Below the pieces are notes generated by a model that worked only from the letters and a program-made list of their open reading frames with translations, did not search any database and was not told the origin of the DNA. 64,000 nucleotides of DNA, from assembly GCF_003473485.1 (NCBI RefSeq), contig NC_053045.1, positions 27,192,494-27,256,493 of the forward strand. The letters are read 5' to 3'. Source of the DNA: Medicago truncatula (lineage: Eukaryota; Streptophyta; Magnoliopsida; Fabales; Fabaceae). A program made the translations under genes and the position numbers. Shown in pieces: positions 1-10,605 of this stretch (the first letter of the stretch is position 1; the number at the start of each line of letters is the position of its first letter).

Positions 1-896
1 GAATCTTGTTAACCAGTGCCCTCAGGACGTCCTCGGGACACTGGTTAAGAAATCTATAAGTAGAATTTCTGTCTTGAAAATATAAACTGTCACTTTTTAT
101 CAAATAATAATTACATTACTTATTAATAAAAACTTACTTCTTTTGGTGCTTAATCAATATCCCAAAAATATTGATTAACATTCTCCTAAAAAAATAGTCT
201 CTCTCCCTAAAGTAACACATCTGGCGTAGACATATATTTGTATCACTTAGCACTTTTCTTTTAAGGGGGTCCTTAGCACATTAGATTAATTATTTAAACT
301 AGTTTCAACTTTCAATAATATTTGGAACATTTTGTCTTTTTTTCTTTTTTGGAACATGTATAAATTCCTTTCTCACTTTGGGCGTAAGGTCCCGTATGGC
401 GATTTTTTTTTAACCCAAATGAGGATCTTTGTTAATGCAGTCAAACCGCATGTAAAAAATTTGAACCAAATATATCAATTTTTGTTAACCAATATTCCTT
501 ATTTTTTAACCAAATATTTGTTAAGAAATTTAAAGAAGTTTTATCTTGAGAATAATGTATTCAATACATTAAAACTAAAAAGTAATTTTTTTTTAGCATA
601 AAACTTGTATAAATTATCTTCATTTTTGAATCCTTAACGAGACAACAAAACTTTTTTATTATTTTATTTTATAATTATGAGTAAGTCCAAGAACTAGACA
701 ACAAAAATGTTTTCCCATGGTTAATTTCCATTGCTAAATGCCACAATTTAACAGCTGCAAACTACAAACCAATTAGGATGTCTTGTAAAATGTCCATTGG
801 TGGTGTCGTCCATCCACGAGGTCTGCCTAAGATCATAGAATACAAGAACAAAATCCTTTTTCCCTTCACAATTTATAACCATTGAACCAAACCCTC
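1..896. other. Gene-free 5' flank of the germin-like gene
   Basis: AT-rich sequence without a supportable gene. Open frames here are low-complexity and unlike any family I know. It holds a 20-bp-arm palindrome at 9-48. The last ~250 bases should include the promoter of the germin-like gene. Confidence 0.6.
9..48. repeat. Palindrome, 20-bp arms without spacer
   Basis: Bases 9-28 and 29-48 are inverted copies matching at 18 of 20 positions (TTAACCAGTG... / ...CACTGGTTAA). It could be the end of a foldback element cut by the window edge, or a small MITE core. Confidence 0.6.
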
Positions 897-907
897 CCTA
901 TATATAT
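897..907 (+). promoter_or_regulatory. TATA box of the germin-like gene
   Basis: CTATATATATCC-type TATA sequence about 95 bp upstream of the ATG at 1001. This leaves room for a short 5' leader, which is rich in A, T and C as is usual for plant leaders. Position and sequence are the only evidence. Confidence 0.6.
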
Positions 908-1000
908 CCTCACCCATAACACTCTTCAAATCTCATCCAACACATCTTCAAAGTTCTTCAATATTATAATTATAATTATTATAATCATACTAAAAAAAAC

Positions 1001-1624
1001 ATGTCTTCCTCTAGCTTGAAAGTTGTTCTCTCACTCATTATTTCCACGTTTACCCTTGTGACAGTCACTAGGGCTGGTGACCCCGACATACTAACCGACT
1101 TCATAAGCCCGATAACTGGCCCAGTCGATGCAAACTACTTCACCTTCTCGGGCTTTCGAGTCCTTGTTCAACCCCCAAGCCCAAACCCACCACCTTTCAA
1201 AGCAATAAAAGCAAGCATGGCAGAATTTCCATCATTGAATGGACAAAGTGTGTCATATGCTGCTCTTCAATTCCAACCTAACAGCATAAATCCACCACAC
1301 ACACACCCACGTTCAGCTGAACTACTCTTTGTTGTTCAAGGTTCACTTCAAGTTGGGTTTGTTGACACAACTAGTAAACTCTTCACACAAAATCTTTCAG
1401 TTGGTGATATGTTTATATTCCCAAAGGGTCTTGTTCATTTTCAACATAATGCTGATCAAAAGGTTCCTGCTCTTGCTATATCAGCTTTTGGTAGTGCCAA
1501 TGCTGGAACTATTTCACTCCCTGGTACATTGTTTAATACCTCTATTGATGATACTGTCTTGGCTTTGGCTTTCAAGACTGATGTTACCACTATTCAAAAT
1601 TTGAAGAAAGGTTTTACTTCTTAG
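1001..1624 (+). CDS. Germin-like protein (secreted cupin), intronless
   Basis: Encodes 207 residues. Residues 1-25 form a signal peptide ending ...TVTRA, so the mature protein should be apoplastic. A single cupin_1 domain follows. Metal ligands are visible: H100, H102 and E107 in HTHPRSAELLFVVQG, and H146 in GDMFIFPKGLVHF; in germins these four bind Mn. Family members include oxalate oxidases, superoxide dismutases and proteins of unknown activity, so the enzyme activity cannot be called from sequence. The protein has no cysteine at all, so the disulfide pair near the N terminus of true germins is absent; the DPDILTDF start also fits the cysteine-less germin-like 9 subgroup (from memory). There are no introns or frame breaks. 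A TATA box lies at ~900. The ATG follows an A-rich leader (AAAAAAC-ATG). Confidence 0.93.
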   Translation: MSSSSLKVVLSLIISTFTLVTVTRAGDPDILTDFISPITGPVDANYFTFSGFRVLVQPPSPNPPPFKAIKASMAEFPSLNGQSVSYAALQFQPNSINPPHTHPRSAELLFVVQGSLQVGFVDTTSKLFTQNLSVGDMFIFPKGLVHFQHNADQKVPALAISAFGSANAGTISLPGTLFNTSIDDTVLALAFKTDVTTIQNLKKGFTS

Positions 1625-2196
1625 TAAGGCTTGGTGATGGGTGCATTTGTGTTTTTCTAATGTTACATTAATTTTTTCCTTCTTTGTATTATTGTTCAAT
1701 AAGTTCTTTTATGAATAAGTCTGAAATGGACATTGTTTGATTGTGTTTGTTCAATCAATGAAGTTAGTGTTTTCTTCATCTTAATTGATTATGTTTGCTC
1801 ATAGCTTCATTTATTCTTGAAATACAAGAAAATCTACTAACAAATTTAATTAGTTACTTTACTTACTTAAAAAAAAAAACAAATTAATTAGCTTTAACTC
1901 CCTCAAATTACGTCGCACAATAAATTTGTATCTGATACATATAATATAAAAGTAATTATTGACTTAAAAGTTTAAATGATATAGGTTATCTTTTGCAAAA
2001 CAAAATTTATATATCGTTAAGTATAAAAATTACTTATTAAGCACTTATTAAAAACCGTTAATCTTTATGCATGTTAATTTTTTGTTTTTTAACAACCAAA
2101 TAGAATATGTTATTCAAAATAGATGAAAATAAGTACAAATGGTACTACACTACCAAAAAAACGAAGTATTAGTAGTACTCATCCATCCTAAAAGTT
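1625..2196. other. 3' flank of the germin-like gene, no gene seen
   Basis: Presumed 3' UTR, then AT-rich sequence. Several AATAAG/AATGAA-like polyadenylation signals lie between 1690 and 1760. A CACTACCAAAAAAAC string at ~2147 resembles one end of a CACTA element, but no partner end was found. Confidence 0.5.
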
Positions 2197-2710
2197 GTCA
2201 TTTTATTAAGAGACAAAATTGTCTCATACATGAAATACAATATCAGATAAAATTATTATTGTGCAATTTAAATTAATATTTTAATTTACTGATAATCAAT
2301 TCCTATTCTTGCTTATTTAAGTCGGATTTCAAGCATGGAGCATGCTAAGGTGCGCAAGTGACTCATATCGTGCACCATGCAAGAGTGAGATCAAGTTTTG
2401 TGCATCCATTAGGTGTTGGAGCATATGATATGAGTCACTTGCGCACCGTAGCCTTCCCCTTCAAGCATGATCATATTGCCAATCTTTTAGGTGTTGGAGT
2501 TTTGAGATTGTTTACAACACGGCGCTTGGGAGTTTATAACTTGTGGATTTTGGTTGAATGAGAATGATAGTGAACATGCCAGTGGAACTGGTAAAGAACG
2601 ATAAATAGTGAGATTATACGAGTGAGACCAAAATGCAGGGGTGGGAAGACTTCTTTTTGGTTACAAGGCTAAAAGATGAAAACAGAAAAACGAACAAAAG
2701 AAAAACAAGG

Positions 2711-2998
2711 CTAGCGCCTTAGGAAACAGACTCCTAATTCATCTGTCCTTAGCAGAGGCAACAGGTCCTCCGGAGGAGAAGAGTGAATGGACAGCTTAAC
2801 ATCATTCGAAACTCCAAGCTTGGCCATAAAGTCTGGACACTTGTTGCCTTCTCTGAGATAATGGAGAAGAGTGAAATGTCTTGAAACCATGAGATCTTTG
2901 ATATTTTGAATGAGCAGATTGGTCAAAAATTGAGAATCAAAGTTTTTATATTCGCTCGTTCCTTTTTTTTTACGACAAACAATCACATATTGTGCCAA
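2711..2998 (-). pseudogene. LINE RNase H C-terminal fragment
   Basis: The minus-strand frame reads FTLLHYLREGNKCPDFMAKLG and later HSSPPEDLLPLLRTDELG. This is the typical C terminus of the RNase H domain in plant L1-type polyproteins (...LREGNxxADxLAK...). Only this tail is present, with no reverse transcriptase beside it. It lies inside the 2.2-4.1 kb inverted-repeat element, either captured or nested. The frame is open for about 95 codons, but there is no sign that it is a gene of its own. Confidence 0.75.
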
Positions 2999-3544
2999 AA
3001 AAGAGAATAATTAGAGAACAAAATAAAACAAATAGAGTGTTGTCAATCCATCCATGGAACTTTTTAATCTAATGGCAAATAATTCTCGCACATGGTGAGA
3101 CATATGACAAGGTCTCCCACCGTAGCATCCATGTTGTTTTTCTAGTGAAAACATGATGGATGCGTTTCAAAGTTGAAGTTGGAGTTTTGAAGCTTTGATG
3201 GAACTGCAGTGGAAATTGCTTTGCAATAAGAGAAATGAAAGTCTACTATCAAATAATTGTTAGGTTGGGAAACTGTCTCATGTGATTTACGATAGATTCA
3301 AGCTTGAAAATCGCTTAAAAAATTTGCCGACCAGCAACATTGCCACCTTTTTTTTAAGTAGATGCTTGGAGTCTTCCATGTTTTTACGACATAGACAATG
3401 ATAAACTCTAAAAAAAACAAGAGAAAACAAATACAAATTGATTGAGGCAGAATAATAATTTTATTTTGTTTTACGATGCAACATTGATTGGGCACCATCT
3501 CAATCGTGAGAACAAGTAAGTTTTGAGGAATCATGTAATTTGTA

Positions 3545-3759
3545 CTCCCTACGGTCCTATTTATAAGAAAAAGTTGACTTTTTAGATTTATTGAGTAATT
3601 AATGTAGTTTTGAGGAGTCATGTAATTTTTTATTTTTTTTTTGGTAGATGATTTATTGAGTAATTAATGTGCTTGGTATAGAATATAGACCAAATACATC
3701 ATTTATGCAATGAATCGAAAAAGTAAAATGTTTCTTATAAATAGGACCAGAGGGAGGAG
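3545..3759. mobile_element. Stowaway-like MITE nested in the 2.2-4.1 kb element
   Basis: It starts CTCCCTACGGTCCTATTTATAAG and ends CTTATAAATAGGACCAGAGGGAGGAG in inverted form. TA dinucleotides on both sides (3543-3544 and 3760-3761) are the expected target duplication. This is the common Tc1/mariner-type plant MITE signature. Internally TTTATTGAGTAATTAATGT is repeated twice. Confidence 0.85.
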
Positions 3760-4135
3760 TATTATAAATTATTGAGATGGTGCCCAATCAATGTTGCATC
3801 CTAAAACAATATAAAATAATTATTTGTCTTAAAATCAATTTGTATTTGATTTCGCTTGTTTTTATGGAGTTTATAATGATCAAATCATTGTATCAGTCGT
3901 AAAACATGGAAGATCATGATAATCTTATGTGGAACTTACTAATCCAACGGGCTGCATGCGCCATGCTTGAGTCCCTTGCGCACCCTGGCATGTGCCATGC
4001 TTGAAATCCAAATAAGCAAGAATCTGAATTGATTATCAGTAAATTAAAATATTACCATAAGTAGCACGATAATAATTTTATCTATCTCATGTATGAGACA
4101 ATTTTGTCTCTTAACAAAATGACAACTTTTGCTAT

Positions 4136-4826
4136 AGTAAGTTTCTTTCCGGTGAGAACCCAATTTGCAAATTATAATGTTTTCCACCACTGTTCTCATA
4201 GATCTTTGAAGGGGGTATTGGTTTTGTCCTCTTTCGATCCTAGGGAATAAAGTTGGCTTGAATATGTCTAAGATTACTCTGATTGGGAACCTTCAATGCT
4301 ATTTCACCAATAGGCTACCATCTTTTTTTCTAAAAAGCACATACACCGATCACTTGACTGAATTAGGAGTGTAGATGAAATGCAGGTTAAAGTATGGAAA
4401 ACAAGGAAAAAAAATGAAATGTAAGTTAACTTATCAGTTGATCATGTCTGCATAATTTGTCTGTATGCATTAAATTTCTGATGCAATTATGCAAATGTTT
4501 TTTGTCAAGGTTTTAAAGACAGTAAATGAAGTAAAGAAGACACTATTTGAACCAGTGTAATAACTATAACTAAACCAACAACAATGGCTGCTAGCCAAAA
4601 AAATGGAACCAATGGCTGCTATATGATACTCTAGCAACAACCGAGCAATTTTGGATTCAGTGAACAACACAAGTGCTCATCTAACATCCATTTATGGCAA
4701 GCCAAAAAACAATGACAAGAAAATTGGCTTCCGTATGAAGTTAAAACTTGTAAAAGATAAAGAAATCTCAGCCAAAGAATGGAAACAATGGTTGCTATAC
4801 CATAAGCCAGTAACATACCACAATCT
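4136..4826. other. 3' flank of the first ATP23 copy
   Basis: No gene. From about 4520 this sequence is clearly homologous to 10606-11002, so it belongs to the tandem duplication. It probably contains the 3' UTR of the ATP23 gene read on the minus strand. Confidence 0.6.
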
Positions 4827-7800
4827 TTAAGGAGCTCTATCAAAAGGCGCTGTATCGTTATAACAAGTTTCCCATACAGCTTCCATAGCATCCTTGGCAG
4901 TTGAAGCAGAACAAGATGGATTTGAAGTCACTGATTGCAAAACTCTCCTTTTGATGCATTCCTTCAAGGTGAATTAAACTTACTCAGTATTGAAATAGTT
5001 AGTGTAAACTCCACAAAATTTTAAAACGGAGAAAATTGCTTGATGTGAAACAATGAAATCTGGAAATAGCCTATGGGAATTCCACTTCATTGAGAATCAT
5101 AGACAGAGTACAGAAAATTATAACCATGATAGGACAAAAGGAGACGCAAAATCATTATCCATGTCTCGACATTATCATCGTCTAAACTAGCCTGAAGTAT
5201 CAAAAAGTAGGGTAAAGGGAACATGATTAACGTAGTCGAAACTTTAAATTTATCTGGCACGGACACTAGGCACGACACGGACATCGGTAAAGTCCAACCG
5301 CGAGTCTGCGACATGAACAAAATATCTTATTTGACTTTCCAACCATCTAAGATGATTTTTAGCCATAATAACAACTCTCACATGCCTTGAGCATTGGGTT
5401 TTGATTTTTGATTATGCAGAAGAATGAGCCGCCAATTTTTGTTTTTTGCTCTTCCAAGTAACCAGATTACTACCTGGAATGGTGCAATACCATGAACTGG
5501 GTCTTTTGACCGCTAAGGTCTTGTTGGGAGTTAGGAGGAGAAGGGGGGGATGGCTTTGAGGGTAGGGGAGGAAAAGGGAGGGGAGTTTCTCACCTTATTT
5601 GGGAGAAGAAAAGAAATTAAAGGGGAGGGAGAGAAGAATGTTAATGAGATATACTTGTTTGTTGAGAGTCTTAAAAAGAGAAATATGACTTAGATAATTT
5701 GCGAAATCCCTCTTAAAACCATCTCTGGAATACTATTCTTGAGTTCCTCCATATCTGGCTTCTAGTTTTTTTGAGAAAAAAACTCCGAGTGAAGTTGCGA
5801 GCTATCATCCTTTCCCCCAAAATCCTCTCCTTCCTTTCCCTCTTAACTTCTAAATAATGCCTAAATAATTTGTATATTCTGAATCAGCATAAACTTTTAG
5901 GCTCAATTTGTTATTGTTAAATAGAGTGTGCGAATACTCACTCTACTACTCTAGTAGAGCAGAGTTCAGTAGGCAGCTTGAAGATGAGGTTCTCTAGGAA
6001 CATTAATAAATGGGCTAATTACACAAAAACTGTGATAGGAACCCTTATCCATCTAACCCTTATCTTCATTAAATTCTTCTTTTATCAATGATATAGGAGA
6101 AAAAAAGTTGACTGTGCTTAATGTTCAAATAATAATAGCATATCTAAACTAAAATACTTTGAAAAATTCAATACTAAAGCCTTTGTTGCAAACTAACTCA
6201 ACTATAGTACTTTCAGTAAAGTTGCTGCACTAGAAAGGAAAGAAATGGCGTACTTGTTCTTGCCCTCGTAGATTCAAATGTCCTCGTAGAAGTTCCCGTT
6301 TGTAATGACAATCACCACTTAGATGACCAGCTCTTATCTGTTTCATATATTCATCAATAAACAAAATTATTGAAGGAAAGTAATGCATAAAACTACATCA
6401 AAATCTGTGTGATTAAAAGGGCGCCGAGAAAAGGAACCTCACTACAAGCATGGTGAGCACAATTAGTCCAATCCAAGTTTGCAGCTCGGCAGTCATCAAA
6501 TGCATGAATTAGCTCATGAACTATCACCTGGTTAACCTGGTCTTGTAATTGTATCTTATTTGCACACACAACTATCTATGTCCAAGAAAAGTAGAATAAT
6601 ACTATTAGTAAATTGAAAACCTTATAGGAAATAATCATATGAAGCATTGAATACAACACTATTCGACTACTAAACGAGACGACAACAACTGAGATTATTT
6701 TCATCAAGTGTGTGTGTTATATCAGCTTTTTAAGCCAGCTTAAACTTGTCACTAGTAATAAGTACACCATTGTAAGGAACGACGCGCCCTCCTCTCTAAG
6801 GCTCTTTTTTAGAGTTTGGAGGGGAGGGGAGGGGAGGGGAAGGGAGGGCTTGAAAAAAAAGGAAGAAAGAAGTGGAAAGAATGGAGAGCTTTGGGAGGGG
6901 AGGGCTTTGAGGGGCTTAGTTTTCTTCATAATACAGAATTCCCCTAATTTGGGGAACTAAAAAACTATATTGGAGGAAGGTTTTGGGGGGTTTGAGAAAA
7001 ATTTTCAAATCATATGTTTATAATACTCGCAAAATTAAAAGTACATTAATCATAAGTTTCTTTTATCATTCACTGCAAAAACACACTCTTAAAAAATTTG
7101 AAAGATTTCGCTATTTTTTACTCTAATCTCATCCCTCCAAAGCCCTCCCCTCCCCTCCAAACTTCCAAACAAGGCCTAAGGAGTGATTGTCTACTTTTCA
7201 ATTGTCTAACTTTGGTGACTTTCTCTTTATCCCTCTTAACACAATTTTCTCTCATTCAAACTTATTTTAATCACTATTCTCTCTCCTAAATAGATTAGGT
7301 CACAAAATCTTGACCTTAGGTTAGAAAATCAATTCCCCTCCTCTTTTGTAATGATAACCATGTTTAGATGACAAACAGCTTAATTAAGCACTTATAAGCT
7401 TTGTAACACTGACACCTCTTATCAAAGGTGTGTTCAGTGTCTGTCACCATCATAACACTAACACATGTGATTATGTTTAAATAATTCATTTTATCAAATT
7501 ATAATTGGTGTCAACCTGTCAGTGTCATGTTCGTGTCAGCGCTTCATAGCTTATAAGCTTAATAAAGCTTGTTTACATAAGTTATTTCTAAAACAAAAGA
7601 AAAAATCAAATCAAATTGCTTTCATATAAGCTATAAACTGTTTTCATACGGTATCCTAGAGAACTTAGGGAAATAAACATAAATAAAACACAGCTTGTGG
7701 ACTGATATGCAATAAGTTGTTACATAAGTTCTCTCAAACAATACAACAACAACAACAACCAAGCCTTATCCCACTAAGTGGGGTCAGCTGCATGGATCAA

Positions 7801-8374
7801 ATAACGCCATAGTGTTCTATCATAAACCAAATTTGGATCCAACTCATTGACCTCTAAATAAGTTCTCTCAAACAATCTCACAAATTACGACACTAGACAA
7901 GCTCAAATAAGTCAATCCAAACGTACCCCTTCACCAGGAACGAAACCTCCGGCAATGGATACTTCGCAATTAATAGCTTTGAAGAAATTGTCTTGGACAG
8001 GACACCCAGCTTTGGCCAAATGTTCCCTTAAGAATCTCGCCGTTGGAGCTGATATAAAAAAAAATAACAATAATAAATGAGATTTAGAATTAGAGAGAAA
8101 ACCTTAATAACAGAGAGGGAAATGAATGAATTGAAATACTTTTGAGACCCTTCTGAATCATGCGTTCGCATTCATTGATAGCTTTGTCACCCTTAAAAGC
8201 TGATACAGCAAATAATAAAATGAATAAGATTTAGAATTATAGAGAAAGCACAAAAAGGATATGAAGAGTGAACATACTATTGAAAGTCTTCTTAATCGTG
8301 CGTTCGCATTCGTCCTTGAGAGGATTGTCGCCATTGGCGGATGAAGAAGAAGAAGAAGAATTAAACACATCCAT
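4827..8374 (-). CDS. ATP23: ATP23-type mitochondrial metalloprotease, copy A (with an extra exon)
   Basis: Six exons on the minus strand: 8374-8278, 8199-8140, 8048-7927, 6575-6438, 6337-6254, 4961-4827; 211 residues, all junctions GT-AG and in frame. Exon 4 encodes VIVHELIHAFDDCRAA with the zinc site HELIH at residues 113-117, followed by HLSGDCHYKRE and the C-terminal CYNDTAPFDRAP. These identify the ATP23/XRCC6BP1 (Ku70-binding) family. ATP23 works in the mitochondrial intermembrane space, where in yeast it processes and helps assemble ATP synthase subunit 6. The N terminus is serine-rich. Oddity: the 60-nt second exon (phase 1-1) is a duplicate of the end of exon 1, so DECERTIKKTF is followed by NECERMIQKGL. 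Intron 3 (6576-7926) carries two transposon insertions absent from copy B. Alternative: exon 2 may be skipped without changing the frame. Confidence 0.93.
5517..5861. mobile_element. Harbinger/Tourist-like MITE in the last intron of ATP23 copy A
   Basis: Ends are GGTCTTGTTGGGAGTTAGG and the inverse of GGCATTATTTAGAAGTTAAG, flanked by TAA on both sides (5514-5516, 5862-5864). The 3-bp TAA duplication and GG(C)-TTGTTTGG-like ends are typical of PIF/Harbinger MITEs. The right part is also present in the intron of copy B (~11590-11956), so it predates the tandem duplication. Confidence 0.7.
6800..7176. mobile_element. Harbinger/Tourist-like MITE private to ATP23 copy A
   Basis: 377 bp with GGCTCTTTTTTAGAGTTTGG at the left and the inverse of GGCCTTGTTTGGAAGTTTGG at the right, followed inside by GGGGAGGGG runs. 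TAA flanks both sides (6797-6799, 7177-7179). The paralogous intron of copy B reads straight through as one TAA at 12960-12962, which is an intact empty site. Confidence 0.92.
7743..7857 (-). mobile_element. 5'-truncated RTE-type LINE tail
   Basis: On the minus strand this reads ...ATGGCGTTATTTGATCCATG...CCCACTTAGTGGGATAAGG, ending in (TTG)n. That is the conserved 3' end of plant RTE-type LINEs. It is bounded by a perfect 19-bp duplication (ATAAGTTCTCTCAAACAAT at 7724-7742 and 7858-7876). It is absent from the matching intron of copy B. Confidence 0.88.
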
Positions 8375-8432
8375 CTGATTCAGTGTTAGACTTCACCAGT
8401 TACAGATACACTGGTATCTGGTTTGGTTCAGT

Positions 8433-8622
8433 TTTCAAACAAATGGCCTGGGTTTTGTTTGTGTTCACTGGTTTATACAGAGGATGCTTTCTCTGTATTT
8501 TCAAGAGTGCTTTCTCACATTTTAGGTTTAGAATATTTATTTATTTTTTTAGTTTAAAATATTTACTATCTACTTTATTTTAGAATTGTTTTTAGACAAA
8601 AGACAAAATATATTAAATAAAA
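8433..8622. other. Promoter-side flank of ATP23 copy A
   Basis: AT-rich sequence between the end of homology with copy B and the Mutator-like element. No gene. It may contain the copy A promoter, but I see no convincing TATA box. Confidence 0.4.
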
Positions 8623-9536
8623 TGCTAAATTACATTTTGGGCCCATTAAATTTTACGTTTGTAACAGATTCGTTATTTTTATAACATATCAATCATTTTA
8701 CAGTAGCCCTTCTGTTAAATAGACTTAAAAGAATTAATGAGTTGGCAGTTAAGTGTGTGAGTTGGCATGAAGGGGTTTAAAACTCTCTGTTTTATTGACT
8801 TTATGTGTTAAACTTCATCTTCCTTGTCCTTTCAAACTATTTCCCCCTAAATTTCAAAACCCTAACTCCATTTTTATCTTTCAATTGTCATGATATATTG
8901 TTGCGGTCTAATTATATATATGTGTTTCTTCGTTACGGAAAATATTAAATTACATCAATTAACAAAAAAATATATATATATAGAAGTCTTAATATTTTTT
9001 TTAGAAGGGACAAAAATGGTGGGAGAGGTGCAACACAAGGACTTCTCATGAGGTCACGCTTAACTGCGAAGTTCTGATAGGATTCGGTGCATTAGTGTTG
9101 GTATGATCGCACATGAAAGTAATACGCTCTAATTGTATATATGTGTTTGTTCGTGCATATATAACATGATATATTTTGCATATGTAACATATATCTTATT
9201 CAGAATTTGGCCAATGATTAAATGTTCACATGAATCGATTCTTAGCTTTTTGTTTCTTACCCTTTATGGCATAACTAGGAACAATCACTTAGGGTTTTGA
9301 AATTTTGGGGGAAAAGGTTTGAAAGGATTAGGAAGATGAAGTTTGACACATAAGGTCTATAAAACGCAAGGTTTTAAACCCCTCAAGCGAACCCATCAAT
9401 ATTTTTATGTTTGTTTAGTATAAAGGCTACCGTGAACACGTTTTGAAACTTAAAGGACTGATATGTTACAAAAATAACTTAAAGGATGAATCTGTTACAA
9501 ACACCAAACTTAAAAGACCCAAAATGTAATTTAGTC
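8623..9536. mobile_element. Mutator-like non-autonomous element with ~250-bp inverted ends
   Basis: 914 bp. The left ~250 bp (TGCTAAATTACATTTTGGGC...) recur inverted at the right (...CCCAAAATGTAATTTAGTC). A perfect 9-bp duplication TAAATAAAA lies at 8614-8622 and 9537-9545. Long inverted ends with a 9-bp duplication are diagnostic of MULEs. The middle has no recognisable coding sequence. Confidence 0.92.
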
Positions 9537-9545
9537 TAAATAAAA

Positions 9546-10605
9546 ACAAAGAGATACAAAGATTGGAGGGTGTAACTCAGGTACAGCCCAAACAAAATTA
9601 CATAGTGAAAAACGTCATTTATAGGTCAAGAGTGACGGGTTAAGGTTGGAGAAGCTATCATGTTAAAATGATGTCGAAGGCCATTAATAAGAAGAGCATT
9701 TTGAAAAGAAAGTCAAAGAAAGTGTTAGAGTTTTCCTGATACTTTAAGGCTTCATAGTCAAGTCATGTTACGGGTAAAATTTCTGTTTTGTTGAAGTCAA
9801 TAGTATCAATCAACTTGAGCAAGTGTATGCATTGATCTTGGTATGCTTCCAAGTCCATGCATCTTGAAGGCGTAAATTCAAGTTATTAGGTGTTGAAAGC
9901 TGATATCAGGTGGTATCATAGTGGCAAAGTCTTGCAAGTTCCATCATAAAACATGTCCCTCAAACACACAACTAAATCGCTTATGTTAACGAATGAAACC
10001 AACCGACAGAGATACCAACATATGTTTGTAATTGTCGTCGAGCGTAGGGCTACTTTTGTTGATGATGATGTGCCTTATATGGTCTACAGTGAATCATCTT
10101 TTGAAAACGACTCTAACAAATGATATAACTGCTCAAAACTTACTTATCCTTACGATTGAGATGGTGCCCAATATCATCAAAAGAAGAAAGAAAAAAATCC
10201 ATCTCTTAAAATTCAACTTATATCTGCTCTTTCTTGTTATAATCAAATTTGACCGATCAAATCATTGTATTTGTCATAAAAACGTGAAAGTTAAGATACT
10301 ACTTTAAGGTGGAAATATTTTTGGTCGCCAATGTTTTTATGCTATTTTCAATTTCCCAACGTGATGATTGGTTGATAGTATACTTTCATTTCTCTTATTT
10401 CAAAGTAATTTCCAATCAAGTTCTATCAATGCTTCAAAACTGTAACTTCAATTCTGACGTGCATCCATCATGCTTTCACTACAAAAACAAGTTGGATGCT
10501 ACGGTCGGATACCTTGTCATATCTCTCACTGTGTGGAGAATTATCTGTGATTAGATCAAAAAAATTCACAGATACTATCATGCAAGTGTCAAGACAAGAT
10601 TGTTA
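9546..10605. other. Intergenic repeat debris between the ATP23 copies
   Basis: No gene. At ~9905-9930 the string CAGGTGGTATCATAGTGG resembles an LTR end plus a tRNA-Met primer-binding site, but no LTR pair was found. From ~10120 to 10555 the sequence is an inverted, diverged copy of 3040-3535 from the 2.2-4.1 kb element (shared GAGATGGTGCCCAAT and GATGCTACGGT...ACCTTGTCATAT). Confidence 0.5.

Larger units (their letters stand above)
2197..4135. mobile_element. Composite element with long terminal inverted repeats
   Basis: About 150 bp at 2197-2340 recur inverted at ~3985-4135, sharing AAAAGTTGTCATTTT at the outer ends and the GAGACAAAATTGTCTC palindrome inside. Further in, 3290-3535 and 3771-3960 also form inverted arms, around GGGCACCATCTCAAT. 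Between them lie a Stowaway-like MITE (3545-3759) and a LINE-derived RNase H fragment (2711-2960, minus). A 21-bp perfect inverted pair lies at 2349-2369 and 2427-2447. No clean target-site duplication was found, so the superfamily (Mutator-like or foldback) is open. A related ~430-bp piece occurs inverted at ~10120-10555. Confidence 0.7.

Noticed and set aside
332-601. 89-codon open frame, plus strand
   Set aside because: Phe/Leu/Asn-rich translation of AT-rich DNA with no family resemblance.
2147-2162. CACTA-element-like end
   Set aside because: No inverted partner end or 3-bp duplication found nearby.
2358-2561. 67-codon open frame
   Set aside because: It spans the 2349/2427 inverted repeat and has no recognisable domain.
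10032-10554. Two adjoining open frames
   Set aside because: They lie in an inverted diverged copy of the 2.2-4.1 kb element and match no protein.
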